64,000 bases of DNA from Mesorhizobium hawassense (lineage in GTDB: Bacteria > Pseudomonadota > Alphaproteobacteria > Rhizobiales > Rhizobiaceae), in contig NZ_QMBP01000008.1 in the NCBI RefSeq assembly GCF_003289945.1, positions 62,001 to 126,000 on the forward strand, read 5' to 3'. Below are positions 47,904 to 56,156 of this stretch, one piece after another. Position 1 is the stretch's first letter. Every line of letters starts with the position of its first letter. The translations under genes and the position numbers were made by a program. Below the pieces are notes generated by a model. That model searched no databases, had not been told where the DNA came from, and was given only the letters and a program-made list of their open reading frames with translations.

Positions 47904-49309
47904 CCGTGTGGCCACTCAAATTTAGAGATCTCCCGAACGGAACGCTCCTGTTTAGCGACGATGCCGGTGGTTTTTTTCTCGGAAGCGGCGAGTTTCTAGG
48001 TAGATACGCACGCGATGCGCTCTCACCCGACGACCTGAGATTTCTTCGAGGCAATGGACACACGTTTGAACGCGAAGGCGATCCTGATTGGACATCCTTT
48101 GCCTATCGTTGGGCGGGCAGGCAATCGAAGCAGCAGGAGCTCTCGTATCTCATTCTCGTCCCGACTTTGCGTTGCAATCTGACATGCGGCTATTGCCAGG
48201 TTTCCCGGGCCCCTGAGGCCGCGCGCGGCTTCGACTGGTCCAATGAAACATTGAACGCCTCCCTCGACTTCATCGGCAATTTGAAAGGCCCGGACATCAA
48301 GATCGAATTCCAGGGGGGAGAACCATTGCTTCGCGTTGATCTCCTCGAGCAAATTCGGGCTTTCACCCGTTCGAAATTTCCGCGCAGCCAGTTTGTCGTT
48401 TGCACCAACCTTCAGCGCATGGGCGAGGTGGAGTGGGCCTTTCTTGATCAGCCGGACACGTTCGTCAGCACGTCATTGGACGGGAACCACGAGACACATA
48501 CCCGGCAGCGCACTGGCGACGGCCTGGCTACGGACACCTTCTTCGGAAACATGGCTGAAGCTGTGCGGCGCCTCGGTCCCGGCAAGGTGTCCGCCCTGCC
48601 AACCATCGATGTGGAGCGTCCGCCAGATTTCGAGGACCTGGTAGAAAACTTCGAGCACTACGGGATACAGTCGATCTATCTGCGACCTATTAACCACCAA
48701 GGCTTTGCACGTCGCCGCAAGAACGAACCGAATGCGATCGCCCGATGGAATGCGCTCCATTCGGATTTCGTCGATTTCCTCATTATCCGTAATCACCGAA
48801 CCGGCCGATACGTGGAAGAGTACTATTTCAGCCAGTGCCTGCGGCGATTTCTGCGATCCGGGACCGACGATCATGTCGATCTTCGCAATCCAAATTTCTC
48901 AGCGTCCGACTACATCGTCGTTGACCATGATGGGCAGTTGTACCCGACGGACGAAGCCCGGATGTTGTCGCGCATCGGGCGTGTCGACCTGTCGATCGGA
49001 ACGGTGGCCAGCGGCGTTGACCAGAAGAAAGTGCAGCTTCTAAACAGTGCATCGATCAACAATTTCGATGCCGACTGCATCCACTGTGTTTATCAGCCTT
49101 TTTGCGGCACGGACGTCGTCGACGATTTGTCGCGCGACGGCCATATCGATCTCATTCGCAGTGAGACGTGGTTCTGCAGACGGCATATTTCTCTATTCGA
49201 CAAAGTCGTAGAGGTGATGACGCGTCGCGACGACGCAGCTCGGCAATCCGTCGCCAAATGGGCCGGAGTTCCGTCCTGGGGAGATCACATGGTCCCGGTC
49301 CACGCATGA
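47900..49309 (+). CDS. hxsB: His-Xaa-Ser system radical SAM maturase HxsB
   Basis: A 469-residue radical SAM/SPASM protein. An N-terminal domain of about 85 residues (FRDLPNGTLLFSDDAGGFFLGS) precedes the iron-sulfur motif CNLTCGYC (Cys92, 96, 99 in CX3CX2C), then FQGGEPLL, the SAM-binding glycine motif. The C-terminal DCIHCVYQPFCGTD and WFCRRH cysteines can hold auxiliary clusters. It should modify side chains of the HxsA repeat peptide in the cytoplasm before export. ATGA overlaps on both sides couple it to hxsD and hxsC. Confidence 0.9.
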   Translation: MTVWPLKFRDLPNGTLLFSDDAGGFFLGSGEFLGRYARDALSPDDLRFLRGNGHTFEREGDPDWTSFAYRWAGRQSKQQELSYLILVPTLRCNLTCGYCQVSRAPEAARGFDWSNETLNASLDFIGNLKGPDIKIEFQGGEPLLRVDLLEQIRAFTRSKFPRSQFVVCTNLQRMGEVEWAFLDQPDTFVSTSLDGNHETHTRQRTGDGLATDTFFGNMAEAVRRLGPGKVSALPTIDVERPPDFEDLVENFEHYGIQSIYLRPINHQGFARRRKNEPNAIARWNALHSDFVDFLIIRNHRTGRYVEEYYFSQCLRRFLRSGTDDHVDLRNPNFSASDYIVVDHDGQLYPTDEARMLSRIGRVDLSIGTVASGVDQKKVQLLNSASINNFDADCIHCVYQPFCGTDVVDDLSRDGHIDLIRSETWFCRRHISLFDKVVEVMTRRDDAARQSVAKWAGVPSWGDHMVPVHA

Positions 49310-50406
49310 TCCCGCTTCGCCTCAAAATCGAGACTGACGCGATCGATCCATATGTGGTTCGACTCCGGTCCTTCGAGGGCGTTGCCCACGACACGCCAAC
49401 GCTCAGCTCGTTCGATGCGGTACTGGGTAACGCAACCGGCGAAAGTGCGGACTTTTCGGGCGGAGAGAGAACCCTCCGTGTCTTTGGAATAGACGCCAGT
49501 GATGTAAATGGCGACGTGCTGTTCGTTGTGCCTCGACGTGGGACTGCACACCGTCTTATCCGGGCAAATTCCCGTCACAACACACTGCTTGTCACTGAAC
49601 GGTGCGACCAGCTTTGCTTGATGTGCTCGCAGCCACCGAAAAAGCAGCATGTCGACATGTTGCCGTATTTTGAGACGGCAGTCCTGCTCTCGCCAGAAAA
49701 CACAACGATTGGTCTATCCGGCGGAGAGCCGACGCTGTTCAAATCGGAACTGCTGGAATTCCTAAGACGAATGCTGGCAGCGCGGCCTGACATTGATTTC
49801 CACGTTCTGACCAACGCGCAACACTTTGACCGCGATGACCTGGCCAAGCTCGGCGAGCTAGATTTAAATCGTGTCCTTTGGGGTGTTCCTGTCTACTCGA
49901 GCGATCCTTACGTTCATGACGGGATCGTGGCAAAGCCGGGCGCGTTCGACAAAGTCAGAGAAGGCCTGTCAATCCTTTGTCAGGCCGGCGCAAAAATCGA
50001 ATTGCGTACTGTGCTTATGAAGCCGAATGCAGCCGGCCTGGCGGATCTGGCCGGGTTCGTGACGACATCGCTGCCGTTCGTCGACAAGTGGGCGATCATG
50101 CAGCTTGAGAACATCGGCTACGGCAGGCAGAACTGGGACTCGTTATTCTTCGACAGTTCCAGAGGTTTTGACACAGTTGGAAAGGCGCTCGATCTCGCCA
50201 TCAGCCGCGGAATCAACGCCATGTTGTATAATTTCCCGCTATGCACCCTTCCGCCCAACTACAGGCCATTTGCTCCGTCGACGATTTCAGACTGGAAGCG
50301 AACCTACGTCTCGGAGTGCGCTGGTTGCGGACTGCTTGACGATTGCGGCGGCTTCTTCGAATGGCATCCGAAAGCGCATGGGTACGAAAGGTTCGGCGTC
50401 ACATGA
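49306..50406 (+). CDS. hxsC: His-Xaa-Ser system radical SAM maturase HxsC
   Basis: A 366-residue radical SAM protein. ATG at 49306 overlaps the hxsB stop. After an N-terminal domain of about 95 residues comes TERCDQLCLMCSQPP with Cys100, 104 and 107 in CX3CX2C, then GLSGGEPTLF, HVLTNAQHF and the C-terminal SECAGCGLLDDCGGFF cysteines. It works with HxsB as a second maturase for the same substrate. Chemistry is unassigned. Codon use and spacing fit a single operon. Confidence 0.9.
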   Translation: MIPLRLKIETDAIDPYVVRLRSFEGVAHDTPTLSSFDAVLGNATGESADFSGGERTLRVFGIDASDVNGDVLFVVPRRGTAHRLIRANSRHNTLLVTERCDQLCLMCSQPPKKQHVDMLPYFETAVLLSPENTTIGLSGGEPTLFKSELLEFLRRMLAARPDIDFHVLTNAQHFDRDDLAKLGELDLNRVLWGVPVYSSDPYVHDGIVAKPGAFDKVREGLSILCQAGAKIELRTVLMKPNAAGLADLAGFVTTSLPFVDKWAIMQLENIGYGRQNWDSLFFDSSRGFDTVGKALDLAISRGINAMLYNFPLCTLPPNYRPFAPSTISDWKRTYVSECAGCGLLDDCGGFFEWHPKAHGYERFGVT

Positions 50407-50942
50407 GAAAGCGGCTCTTTACTATTCCGTCGTTGCTCGCAGCCGGCTTCATGCCAATCGAGAGCACCGCAATGCCGATCGCTCCATTCAATGATGGAGG
50501 CAAGTCGAAATCGTTGTTCGACATTTTCAAGCTGGATCACAAATTCACATTGGCGGGGCATAGTTCGCATTCGAGCCACAGCTCCCACAGCAGTCATCGA
50601 TCTTCCACGGGAGGTACCTACTACCCGCCTGCTGCACCCGTTTATCAGCCTCCAGCGCCGGTGTATCAAGAGCCCGCGCCAACCTACCAAGCGCCGACTG
50701 CCCCTCCGCCGGCTGCAGCACCTCTGGTTATGCTTCCTGGTAACGCCGCCAAATTCAAGGAGATCGTCCTCCAGGTTCAGTTCGCGATGCTGTCGTTCGG
50801 CTATTATAATGGCGAGTTGGATGGAAAGATGAGCCCTGCGATGCGATCTGGCCTTCTGAAAATGCAGTCGGATTACAATCTGAAGGTGACCGGCACCATT
50901 ACGCCGGAGACACTGAACGCCTTGCGCATTACAGCGGATTAA
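50403..50942 (+). CDS. hxsA: His-Xaa-Ser repeat protein HxsA, substrate of the radical SAM enzymes
   Basis: A 179-residue protein starting at the ATG that overlaps the hxsC stop. MRKRLFTIPSLLAAGFMPIESTAMP is a signal-peptide-like N-terminus. Residues 53-67 are five His-Xaa-Ser triplets (HSS four times, then HRS), the defining target segment. A Pro/Tyr-rich linker (about 72-105) leads to a peptidoglycan-binding domain (VQFAMLSFGYYNGELDGKMSPAMRSGLLKMQSDYNLKVTGTITPETLNAL). The modified product therefore probably sits in the periplasm attached to the cell wall. Its biological role is unknown. Confidence 0.9.
   Translation: MRKRLFTIPSLLAAGFMPIESTAMPIAPFNDGGKSKSLFDIFKLDHKFTLAGHSSHSSHSSHSSHRSSTGGTYYPPAAPVYQPPAPVYQEPAPTYQAPTAPPPAAAPLVMLPGNAAKFKEIVLQVQFAMLSFGYYNGELDGKMSPAMRSGLLKMQSDYNLKVTGTITPETLNALRITAD
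50559..50603 (+). repeat. His-Xaa-Ser triplet repeat region in hxsA
   Basis: Five successive 9-base units, each His-Xaa-Ser. Codons differ from unit to unit (CAT and CAC; AGT, TCG, AGC, TCC, TCT), so the repeat is kept at protein level and is not a recent slippage product. Confidence 0.9.
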
Positions 50943-51138
50943 TTTCACCGAAAACACACAGCTTGTCGGCGCAGCAAAACGAATGATAATGTTGCATTAT
51001 CAGCTACTTATCCGCGCTGGCGCGACATCGTATTGGTTAGAGTTCTCTGTTGGCGCTTCAGACGAAGTCATGTCTTAGGGATGCTCTTCAAAAGCGACTA
51101 TTTGGCTGAATGGAGGCGTAAAACGCACCACCTTGCGC

Positions 51139-51633
51139 TTAGCCGGTACCAGTTCGCCGTCTGTCTGCCTGATCTTCATCGCATTGAGGGGTAAATTCTT
51201 CCCCGATTGCGGCGATAAGGGCGGACACGCGGGCACGCACTCGCGGAGGAAGTCGAACAAGACGCTCGATCAAGCGTCGACCTTCTGCGCTGGCAATGAA
51301 GCCAATGCGCTCATCGACTGGTAGATGTGAAGACTCATGGCCGCTCTCACCATTCTCCGGAAGGCCTTCGAAAAACCGACTGACGGGGACGCCTAGCGAC
51401 CTGCCAATCTCGTAGAGCATGGACGCGCTCACTCGGTTCCTAGCGGTCTCGTATTTTTGGAGCTGTTGGAAGGTGATTCCTATCGATCGGGCGAGCTGAG
51501 CCTGTGATACGTCCGACTGCACGCGAACCGTCGCGATCCGTCTGCCGACACGCACATCGGCCGGGTGAGGGTCACGCCCGGCCTTTGGCTTTTGCGCAGC
51601 CTGGGACGGGCTAGAGCGTTGAGGCTTCAACAA
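51139..51633 (-). CDS. XRE-family helix-turn-helix regulator
   Basis: A 164-residue protein with HTH_3 motif VQSDVSQAQLARSIGITFQQLQKYETARNRVSASMLYEIGRSLGVPVSRFFEG (about residues 36-88), flanked by a basic N-terminus and a C-terminal helical part ending with charged residues. The start at 51633 is a TTG with GGAG upstream; a later start is possible. It is convergent with hxsA and may regulate the island. Similar short XRE proteins are common on rhizobial mobile elements. Confidence 0.85.
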   Translation of the reverse strand: MLKPQRSSPSQAAQKPKAGRDPHPADVRVGRRIATVRVQSDVSQAQLARSIGITFQQLQKYETARNRVSASMLYEIGRSLGVPVSRFFEGLPENGESGHESSHLPVDERIGFIASAEGRRLIERLVRLPPRVRARVSALIAAIGEEFTPQCDEDQADRRRTGTG

Positions 51634-51697
51634 CGCGTTCGATGCTCCAACAGGTCATAGGGTAGAAAATCCGTCGCGAACGGTTCTGGGTTTTGTG

Positions 51698-52952
51698 TCA
51701 GCCGAATTTTCGCGCAGGCGGCACAGCTATCCTGCCGGCGTATCCGGATATTTCGATCCCGGTGCCGAAGGCACGCGAGCGGCTTGCGAAACCCTCGAGA
51801 ATATCTCGCACAACGTGTCCGGCGGCGGGGATGGGAACCAATTTTCCCGTTTCGGATCCGGTGCGTTCATTTACCTCGCCGATCACGACCGGCAAAAGGT
51901 CTATGTTTTCGAGCGTCCCATTCGCATCATAGCGGCAAGCCGCGACAATGCTCTGCCAGACTTCCGGAGGATCCCATTCGCCCTCATCCGGATGTACGTG
52001 AAACAGGAAATTTCCGAGACCGTAGAAGATTGGCGAGCCATTGTAGATTTCCACGGCCTGAAGAACCGGGGCACCGTGGCTGACAAAAAGGTTCGCACCG
52101 GCATCGATGCATGTGCGGGCAAAGGCCTGCACCCAGAGCGGTACATCCTGCCAACCCGGTTCCCAATGGTGGTGGTGCAGATACGCGATCACAAAATCGC
52201 CTTGCGCTGCCGCCTGACGGATGGCGGACAAATGGATGCTCGCGTTTGCCTGGATCGACTTCGACCATGCGGCCGAAGTTGGCGGCTTGAGTGAATACGG
52301 TGCCGTAGAAATTGAGCTCCCTGTCGCTCGCCACCTCCGGCGGATCCTCCGGCTGCGCATAATTGGTCAGTTCGAATGGAGAGCTTTGCAAATGGCCTCC
52401 AAGCCGTGCCAATCGCCGGAAATGCCCGTCCGGCACCCCGATTTTCCGAACGGTCTTGAGTCGGTTGACGCCAGGGCGAGCCGGGCGAAAGGCCGTGTGG
52501 TTCTCGGCATACATGCTGGACGGCCCCGGACCCGCATCGATCGCGAGAAGGGCGACGTCGCGTGTACCTAGCCGGCGGCGGCCCGGTTTGCGGGCATCGG
52601 TCGCGTCGACCCCGATGCCCGCATGCAGGAAGCCCCGGCCCTGCACTTCCTCTAGCGTCGAGAGGACGCCGCCAGCACCGAGATCGAACGCGTGGTTGTT
52701 TGCCAAGGCGAGCGCGTTGAAACCGATGTCCTGCAAGGCATCCAGCACTTCAGCCCTGGAATAGCCGAAGTACCTGCCTTTGGTCGGCCAACCACCATGT
52801 TTGCCGAGGATCGTCGACTCGAAATTCGTGAAGACGACGTCACCTTGCCGCAAGAAGCGTACAACCTCCGCGAACCGTTCGTCTTGAACATGACGGATGT
52901 CATGCGTGATCAATGATTGGCCGGTTACGACCGCACAAAATGGGTCTCTCAT
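51698..52952 (-). pseudogene. Frameshifted CapA/poly-gamma-glutamate synthesis-type metallophosphatase-like gene
   Basis: From ATG 52952 one frame encodes the CapA N-terminal part (CAVVTGQSLITHD, FTNFESTIL, DIGFNALALANNHAFDLG, LLAIDAG) down to about 52250. The remainder (HLSAIRQAAAQGDFVIAYLHHHHWEP, LFVSHGAPVLQAVEIYNGSPIFYGLGNFLFH) continues in another frame to a stop at 51698. One frameshift near 52245-52265 therefore splits an otherwise full-length gene of about 415 codons. A sequencing error is possible. It is downstream of an amino acid ABC operon in the same direction; CapA relatives act on peptide or glutamate polymers or nucleotidyl phosphates, so no substrate is assigned. Confidence 0.8.
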
Positions 52953-53030
52953 GGAACTCGCCTTTTGGTCGTGAAAGGTTTGGCGCCGACACTCGGCCAG
53001 CACCACATCGAAGTCGGCCGCGAGGCCGGG

Positions 53031-53879
53031 CTATTTTGGCAGGGCCGGAGAAATGTCCGTCTTGAACCACTTCAGGCTCAACGCCTTGATAGTCCCATCC
53101 TTGGTGGCAGCGTCGAGCGCCGCATTGAACTTGGTGAGCAGCTCGCTATCGTCTTTGCGCATGCCAGCGCCAACACCCGGACCCCAGAGACCACCATTCA
53201 GCTCCGGTCCGAAAAACACCGCAACCGATCCACCAGGTGCCTCCAGGAAATCGCGCCATGTGAAATAGTCGGCGAGGCCGCCGTCGACGCGCCCCGCGGT
53301 AAGGTCGAGCTTCAAATTGTCGAGACTGTCATAGCTGCGAATGGTGACGACATCGCCGAGGAGCTGCTTCACAACAGCCTCGGAGTTCGATGAACGAAGA
53401 ACACCGATGGCTTTGCCGCTGAGGGTGGACCTGAGCCGCTCGATCGTTGCCTTCTCACTGTCTCCAACTCTGGAGAGATTGACTTTCTCTTTGGTGTCGC
53501 CGGCATCGAGCCCAAGCTCTTTGCGCACGACGAACTGGTTGTAGCCGCTGGCGTAGGGGCTGGAGAATGCGATCTGCTGCTTGCGCTTCTCGGTGATCGC
53601 CATTCCGGACATTATGACGTCGTATTTCCCCACCAGCAGCGCGGGAATGATCCCGTCCCAATCCTGCGCAACGAAGGTGCATTTGATTTTGATGCGGTAG
53701 CACAACTCGAGACCGACATCGACATCGTAGCCGTAAAGCTTTCCATCCGAGTCTGTCCCGTCCCAGGGCGGCGACGCACCTTCGGTAGCGATCGATATCG
53801 TTCGCTCGGTACCGGCACGAGCCGGCAATGCCGCGAGCAAGGACGCGACAGAAATGGCAATAGCCAAGGGCATGCGCAT
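53031..53879 (-). CDS. Periplasmic polar amino acid-binding protein
   Basis: A 282-residue family 3 binding protein. ATG at 53879 with AAAGAGG upstream; MRMPLAIAISVASLLAALPARAG is a signal peptide cleaved after ARA. RTISIATEGASPPWDGTDSDGKLYGYDVDVGLELC is the ligand-binding opening, and YDVIMSGMAITEKRKQQIAFSSPY the conserved second segment, as in lysine/arginine/ornithine or octopine/nopaline binders. It is third in an operon after two permeases, with no ATPase gene in the window next to it. Confidence 0.92.
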   Translation of the reverse strand: MRMPLAIAISVASLLAALPARAGTERTISIATEGASPPWDGTDSDGKLYGYDVDVGLELCYRIKIKCTFVAQDWDGIIPALLVGKYDVIMSGMAITEKRKQQIAFSSPYASGYNQFVVRKELGLDAGDTKEKVNLSRVGDSEKATIERLRSTLSGKAIGVLRSSNSEAVVKQLLGDVVTIRSYDSLDNLKLDLTAGRVDGGLADYFTWRDFLEAPGGSVAVFFGPELNGGLWGPGVGAGMRKDDSELLTKFNAALDAATKDGTIKALSLKWFKTDISPALPK

Positions 53880-53932
53880 AGAGCACCTCTTTCTTTTGGT
53901 TTGGGTGGGAAGGCAGCCGTAAGGCTGCAGCG

Positions 53933-54682
53933 TCACGGCACGAGTGTCGTGATCTCGTGGTCAGGCAAGGTCGGACGGAGCCGCGCCTTGCGTCTTTGCT
54001 TTGGAGTGTTTTCGTTCGAAAGCCGCCGTTCGAGGAACTGGGTCGCTTTCACGGCGAGCGTCGTGAGCGCCAGATAGATCGCTCCTGCGACGATGAAGAC
54101 CTCGTAGGGCGCGAAGGTAGCCGACACCATCTGTCTCGCCATGCCGGTTAACTCGAGCAGCGTTACCGTGCTTGCCAGCGATGAGCCCTTGATCATCCCC
54201 ACGACTTCGTTTCCGTAAGCCGGAAGCGAAATCCGGAAAGCAATCGGAAAGGTGACAAGGCGGGCGATCTGCAAGCGTTTCAGGCCAAGCGCCTTTGCGG
54301 CCTCAATGATACCGGTCGGCACGGACTGGAGACCGCGGCACAGGATTTCGGTGGTGTGCGCCGCGCTGTTTAGCGAAAAAGTGAACAGGGCGCACCAGAG
54401 AGGGTCTTTAAGGATCACCCAGAAGACGCTGGCGCGCACAGCGTCGATCTGGCTCAAACCATAATAGAGCAGGAAGAGCTGAACCAGCATGGGCGTACCG
54501 CGGATGACATAGGTGTAGGCCAGCACCGCGTAAGAGACGCTCGGGCGTCCAAACGCGCGGGCGAACGCCAGCGGCACCGACAGAAGAAATCCGGCCGTCA
54601 GCGACAGGACTGTCAGGGTCAAGGTGAGACCGATGCCTGAGGGCAGTACCCGTAGAGCGTCGAACATCAAGCCAAAGTTCAT
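53933..54682 (-). CDS. Polar amino acid ABC transporter permease (HisM-like)
   Basis: A 249-residue protein with about five membrane helices. AYTYVIRGTPMLVQLFLLYYGL is a family signature, and AAHTTEILCRGLQSVPTGIIEAAKALGL the EAA loop. It forms a heterodimer with the permease encoded 12 bp upstream. The absence of a neighbouring ATPase means a shared or distant ATPase is used, or the gene was lost. Confidence 0.92.
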   Translation of the reverse strand: MNFGLMFDALRVLPSGIGLTLTLTVLSLTAGFLLSVPLAFARAFGRPSVSYAVLAYTYVIRGTPMLVQLFLLYYGLSQIDAVRASVFWVILKDPLWCALFTFSLNSAAHTTEILCRGLQSVPTGIIEAAKALGLKRLQIARLVTFPIAFRISLPAYGNEVVGMIKGSSLASTVTLLELTGMARQMVSATFAPYEVFIVAGAIYLALTTLAVKATQFLERRLSNENTPKQRRKARLRPTLPDHEITTLVP

Positions 54683-54694
54683 GGTGGCGCCCCC

Positions 54695-55363
54695 CTATCG
54701 ACTGAATGCGGGATAGCGCCGCTCCGCCAACCGGATCGACAGCAAGGTGATCGTCGTCAAGGAGAGATAGAAAGAGGATGCTGCAAGGTAGAAGGTCAAC
54801 GGCGCGCGCAAGGATCCGGCGCCGACATAGGCAACGCGCATGATGTCGGTCAGGCCGACGACAGAGACCAGTGCCGTATCCTTGAAGAGCGATATCCAAA
54901 GATTGCCATAGGCGGGCAGCGCCAGCCTCAGCATCTGCGGACCAACGATGAACAACCAGCGCCGCCAGGAATTCAGGCCAAGCGACTTCGCTGCTTCGAT
55001 CTGCCCCGCTGGCACCGCCGCAATCGCACCGCGGAAAACTTCGGTCGCATAGCCGCTGAAGACAACAGTAAGCGCGATGACCCCTGCAGTGAAAGCGTTC
55101 ACCTCGACATACCTGCCAGCGATCTTGCTGGCGAAGGTGGTTCCGCCAAAATAGATGAGGAGGATTATGAGGAGCTCCGGAACACCCCGAACCACGGTCG
55201 TGTAAGCGGTCACGACACTTCTGAAACGGCCTGCAGGCGTGCCTTTCGAGATGGCCAACAGCAGGCCGAATAGGGTTCCGAGGAAGCCACTAACAAGAGC
55301 AAGGCCGACGGTAACCATGAAAGCGGCAGCGAATTGAGCAGCAAAACCGCCCATGAGGCTCAT
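54695..55363 (-). CDS. Polar amino acid ABC transporter permease (HisQ-like)
   Basis: About 222 residues. VVRGVPELLIILLIYFGG and SGYATEVFRGAIAAVPAGQIEAAKSLGLNSW are the permease signatures. ATG at 55363 is preferred for the family's usual length; the frame extends to 55405 without a better ribosome-binding site. It is the first gene of this operon; palindromic TTGC/GCAA repeats lie directly upstream. Confidence 0.9.
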   Translation of the reverse strand: MSLMGGFAAQFAAAFMVTVGLALVSGFLGTLFGLLLAISKGTPAGRFRSVVTAYTTVVRGVPELLIILLIYFGGTTFASKIAGRYVEVNAFTAGVIALTVVFSGYATEVFRGAIAAVPAGQIEAAKSLGLNSWRRWLFIVGPQMLRLALPAYGNLWISLFKDTALVSVVGLTDIMRVAYVGAGSLRAPLTFYLAASSFYLSLTTITLLSIRLAERRYPAFSR

Positions 55364-55370
55364 CCATCGG

Positions 55371-55473
55371 TTTGCAATATCGCAATATATGCCGCGTCTT
55401 GCCACGGCAAATCTACGGCTTTTGACCTGATATTGCGAAATCTTCTAAGGATAATTCTGCAATAGATTTGCAG
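55371..55473. promoter_or_regulatory. Operator-like repeat cluster upstream of the amino acid ABC operon
   Basis: GCAATAT occurs twice with a period of eight at 55373-55388. Its inverse ATATTGC is at 55430-55436, and CTGCAATAGATTTGCAG at 55457-55473 is a 17-bp palindrome with six-base arms. All share TTGC/GCAA half-sites. Likely binding sites for a regulator of the operon (inference). Confidence 0.45.
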
Positions 55474-55755
55474 GATTTCCTCCACATTACCGACATTGCC
55501 TGTTTATTCAATCTATAACTTTCAGAAATCTTGGTATAATGGCTAATTATATACGCTATCCCTCCAAACAATCTGAAAGAGAGAGACTGCTACTCGTCTG
55601 GCCAAGCCAGGACCGCGCAGGTTGAGGGAATTTAATTCCCGACATGCCAGGCGATGCCCACGGTCGGCGCCATTTTCAAGAGCGGCTTTGGTGCCGCAGG
55701 GCAAGAACCCTCACGACGGCATGAGAGCTGACGTGCTAGCTGAGCCCGCGTTCGA
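55474..55755. other. AT-rich intergenic region
   Basis: About 280 bp with no gene. A TATAAT box lies at 55535-55540 but lacks a good -35 partner. The base composition is much lower in GC than in the genes on either side. Confidence 0.35.
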
Positions 55756-55977
55756 CTACTCCGCCTTGAGGGGCGCGCAAAATAGCGTGGCCGGATCGCT
55801 CTCAAGCACCTTTGCGATCTTCTCTGCCACGTTGAGAGAAGGGTTTTTTTGCCCTCGCTCTATGCCGCCCATGTAGCTGTACGCAAGGCCAGCCTCGGTT
55901 GCCAGGGTTTCAAGAGTCATGCCGCGCGCCTTCCGGACTCGACGAACGTTTGCTCCAAAAATCTCCGTAAGGCGCAT
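55756..55977 (-). CDS. Small XRE-family helix-turn-helix regulator
   Basis: A 73-residue protein consisting of one HTH_3 domain: VRRVRKARGMTLETLATEAGLAYSYMGGIERGQKNPSLNVAEKIAKVLESDPATLF. Such single-domain proteins resemble restriction-modification controller proteins and the transfer regulators of mobile elements. A perfect 16-bp palindrome lies 36 bp upstream of its start, as expected for autoregulation. No ribosome-binding site is visible, so the message may be leaderless. Confidence 0.88.
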   Translation of the reverse strand: MRLTEIFGANVRRVRKARGMTLETLATEAGLAYSYMGGIERGQKNPSLNVAEKIAKVLESDPATLFCAPLKAE

Positions 55978-56012
55978 GCGCGCATAGGCACAAGCAAACC
56001 CTCCTCTTTACC

Positions 56013-56028
56013 AGTCACTATAGTGACT
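56013..56028. promoter_or_regulatory. Perfect 16-bp palindrome, probable XRE operator
   Basis: AGTCACTATAGTGACT reads the same on both strands. It sits between the divergent XRE and LysR genes. The GTGACTATA-like half-sites recall those bound by controller-type XRE proteins; binding is inferred. Confidence 0.6.
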
Positions 56029-56156
56029 ATATGGTGATGGATTCGGAGCTTGCTTGGCGGCTTTAGTTTTAAGGCGCTCGGCCCCGAACCAATTCTCAGC
56101 TCGGTCCGCCAAGTCAATTCACAGTGGCTCGGGCGTTCTCGGGAAAAGGGCGTAAA

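Noticed and set aside
50559..50603. Short tandem repeats considered as a CRISPR or VNTR
   Set aside because: Units are 9 bases, in frame, with varied codons and no spacers; they encode the HxsA His-Xaa-Ser segment.
53463..53478. TCTCCA-N4-TGGAGA inverted repeat
   Set aside because: Within the coding sequence of the amino acid-binding protein; likely chance.
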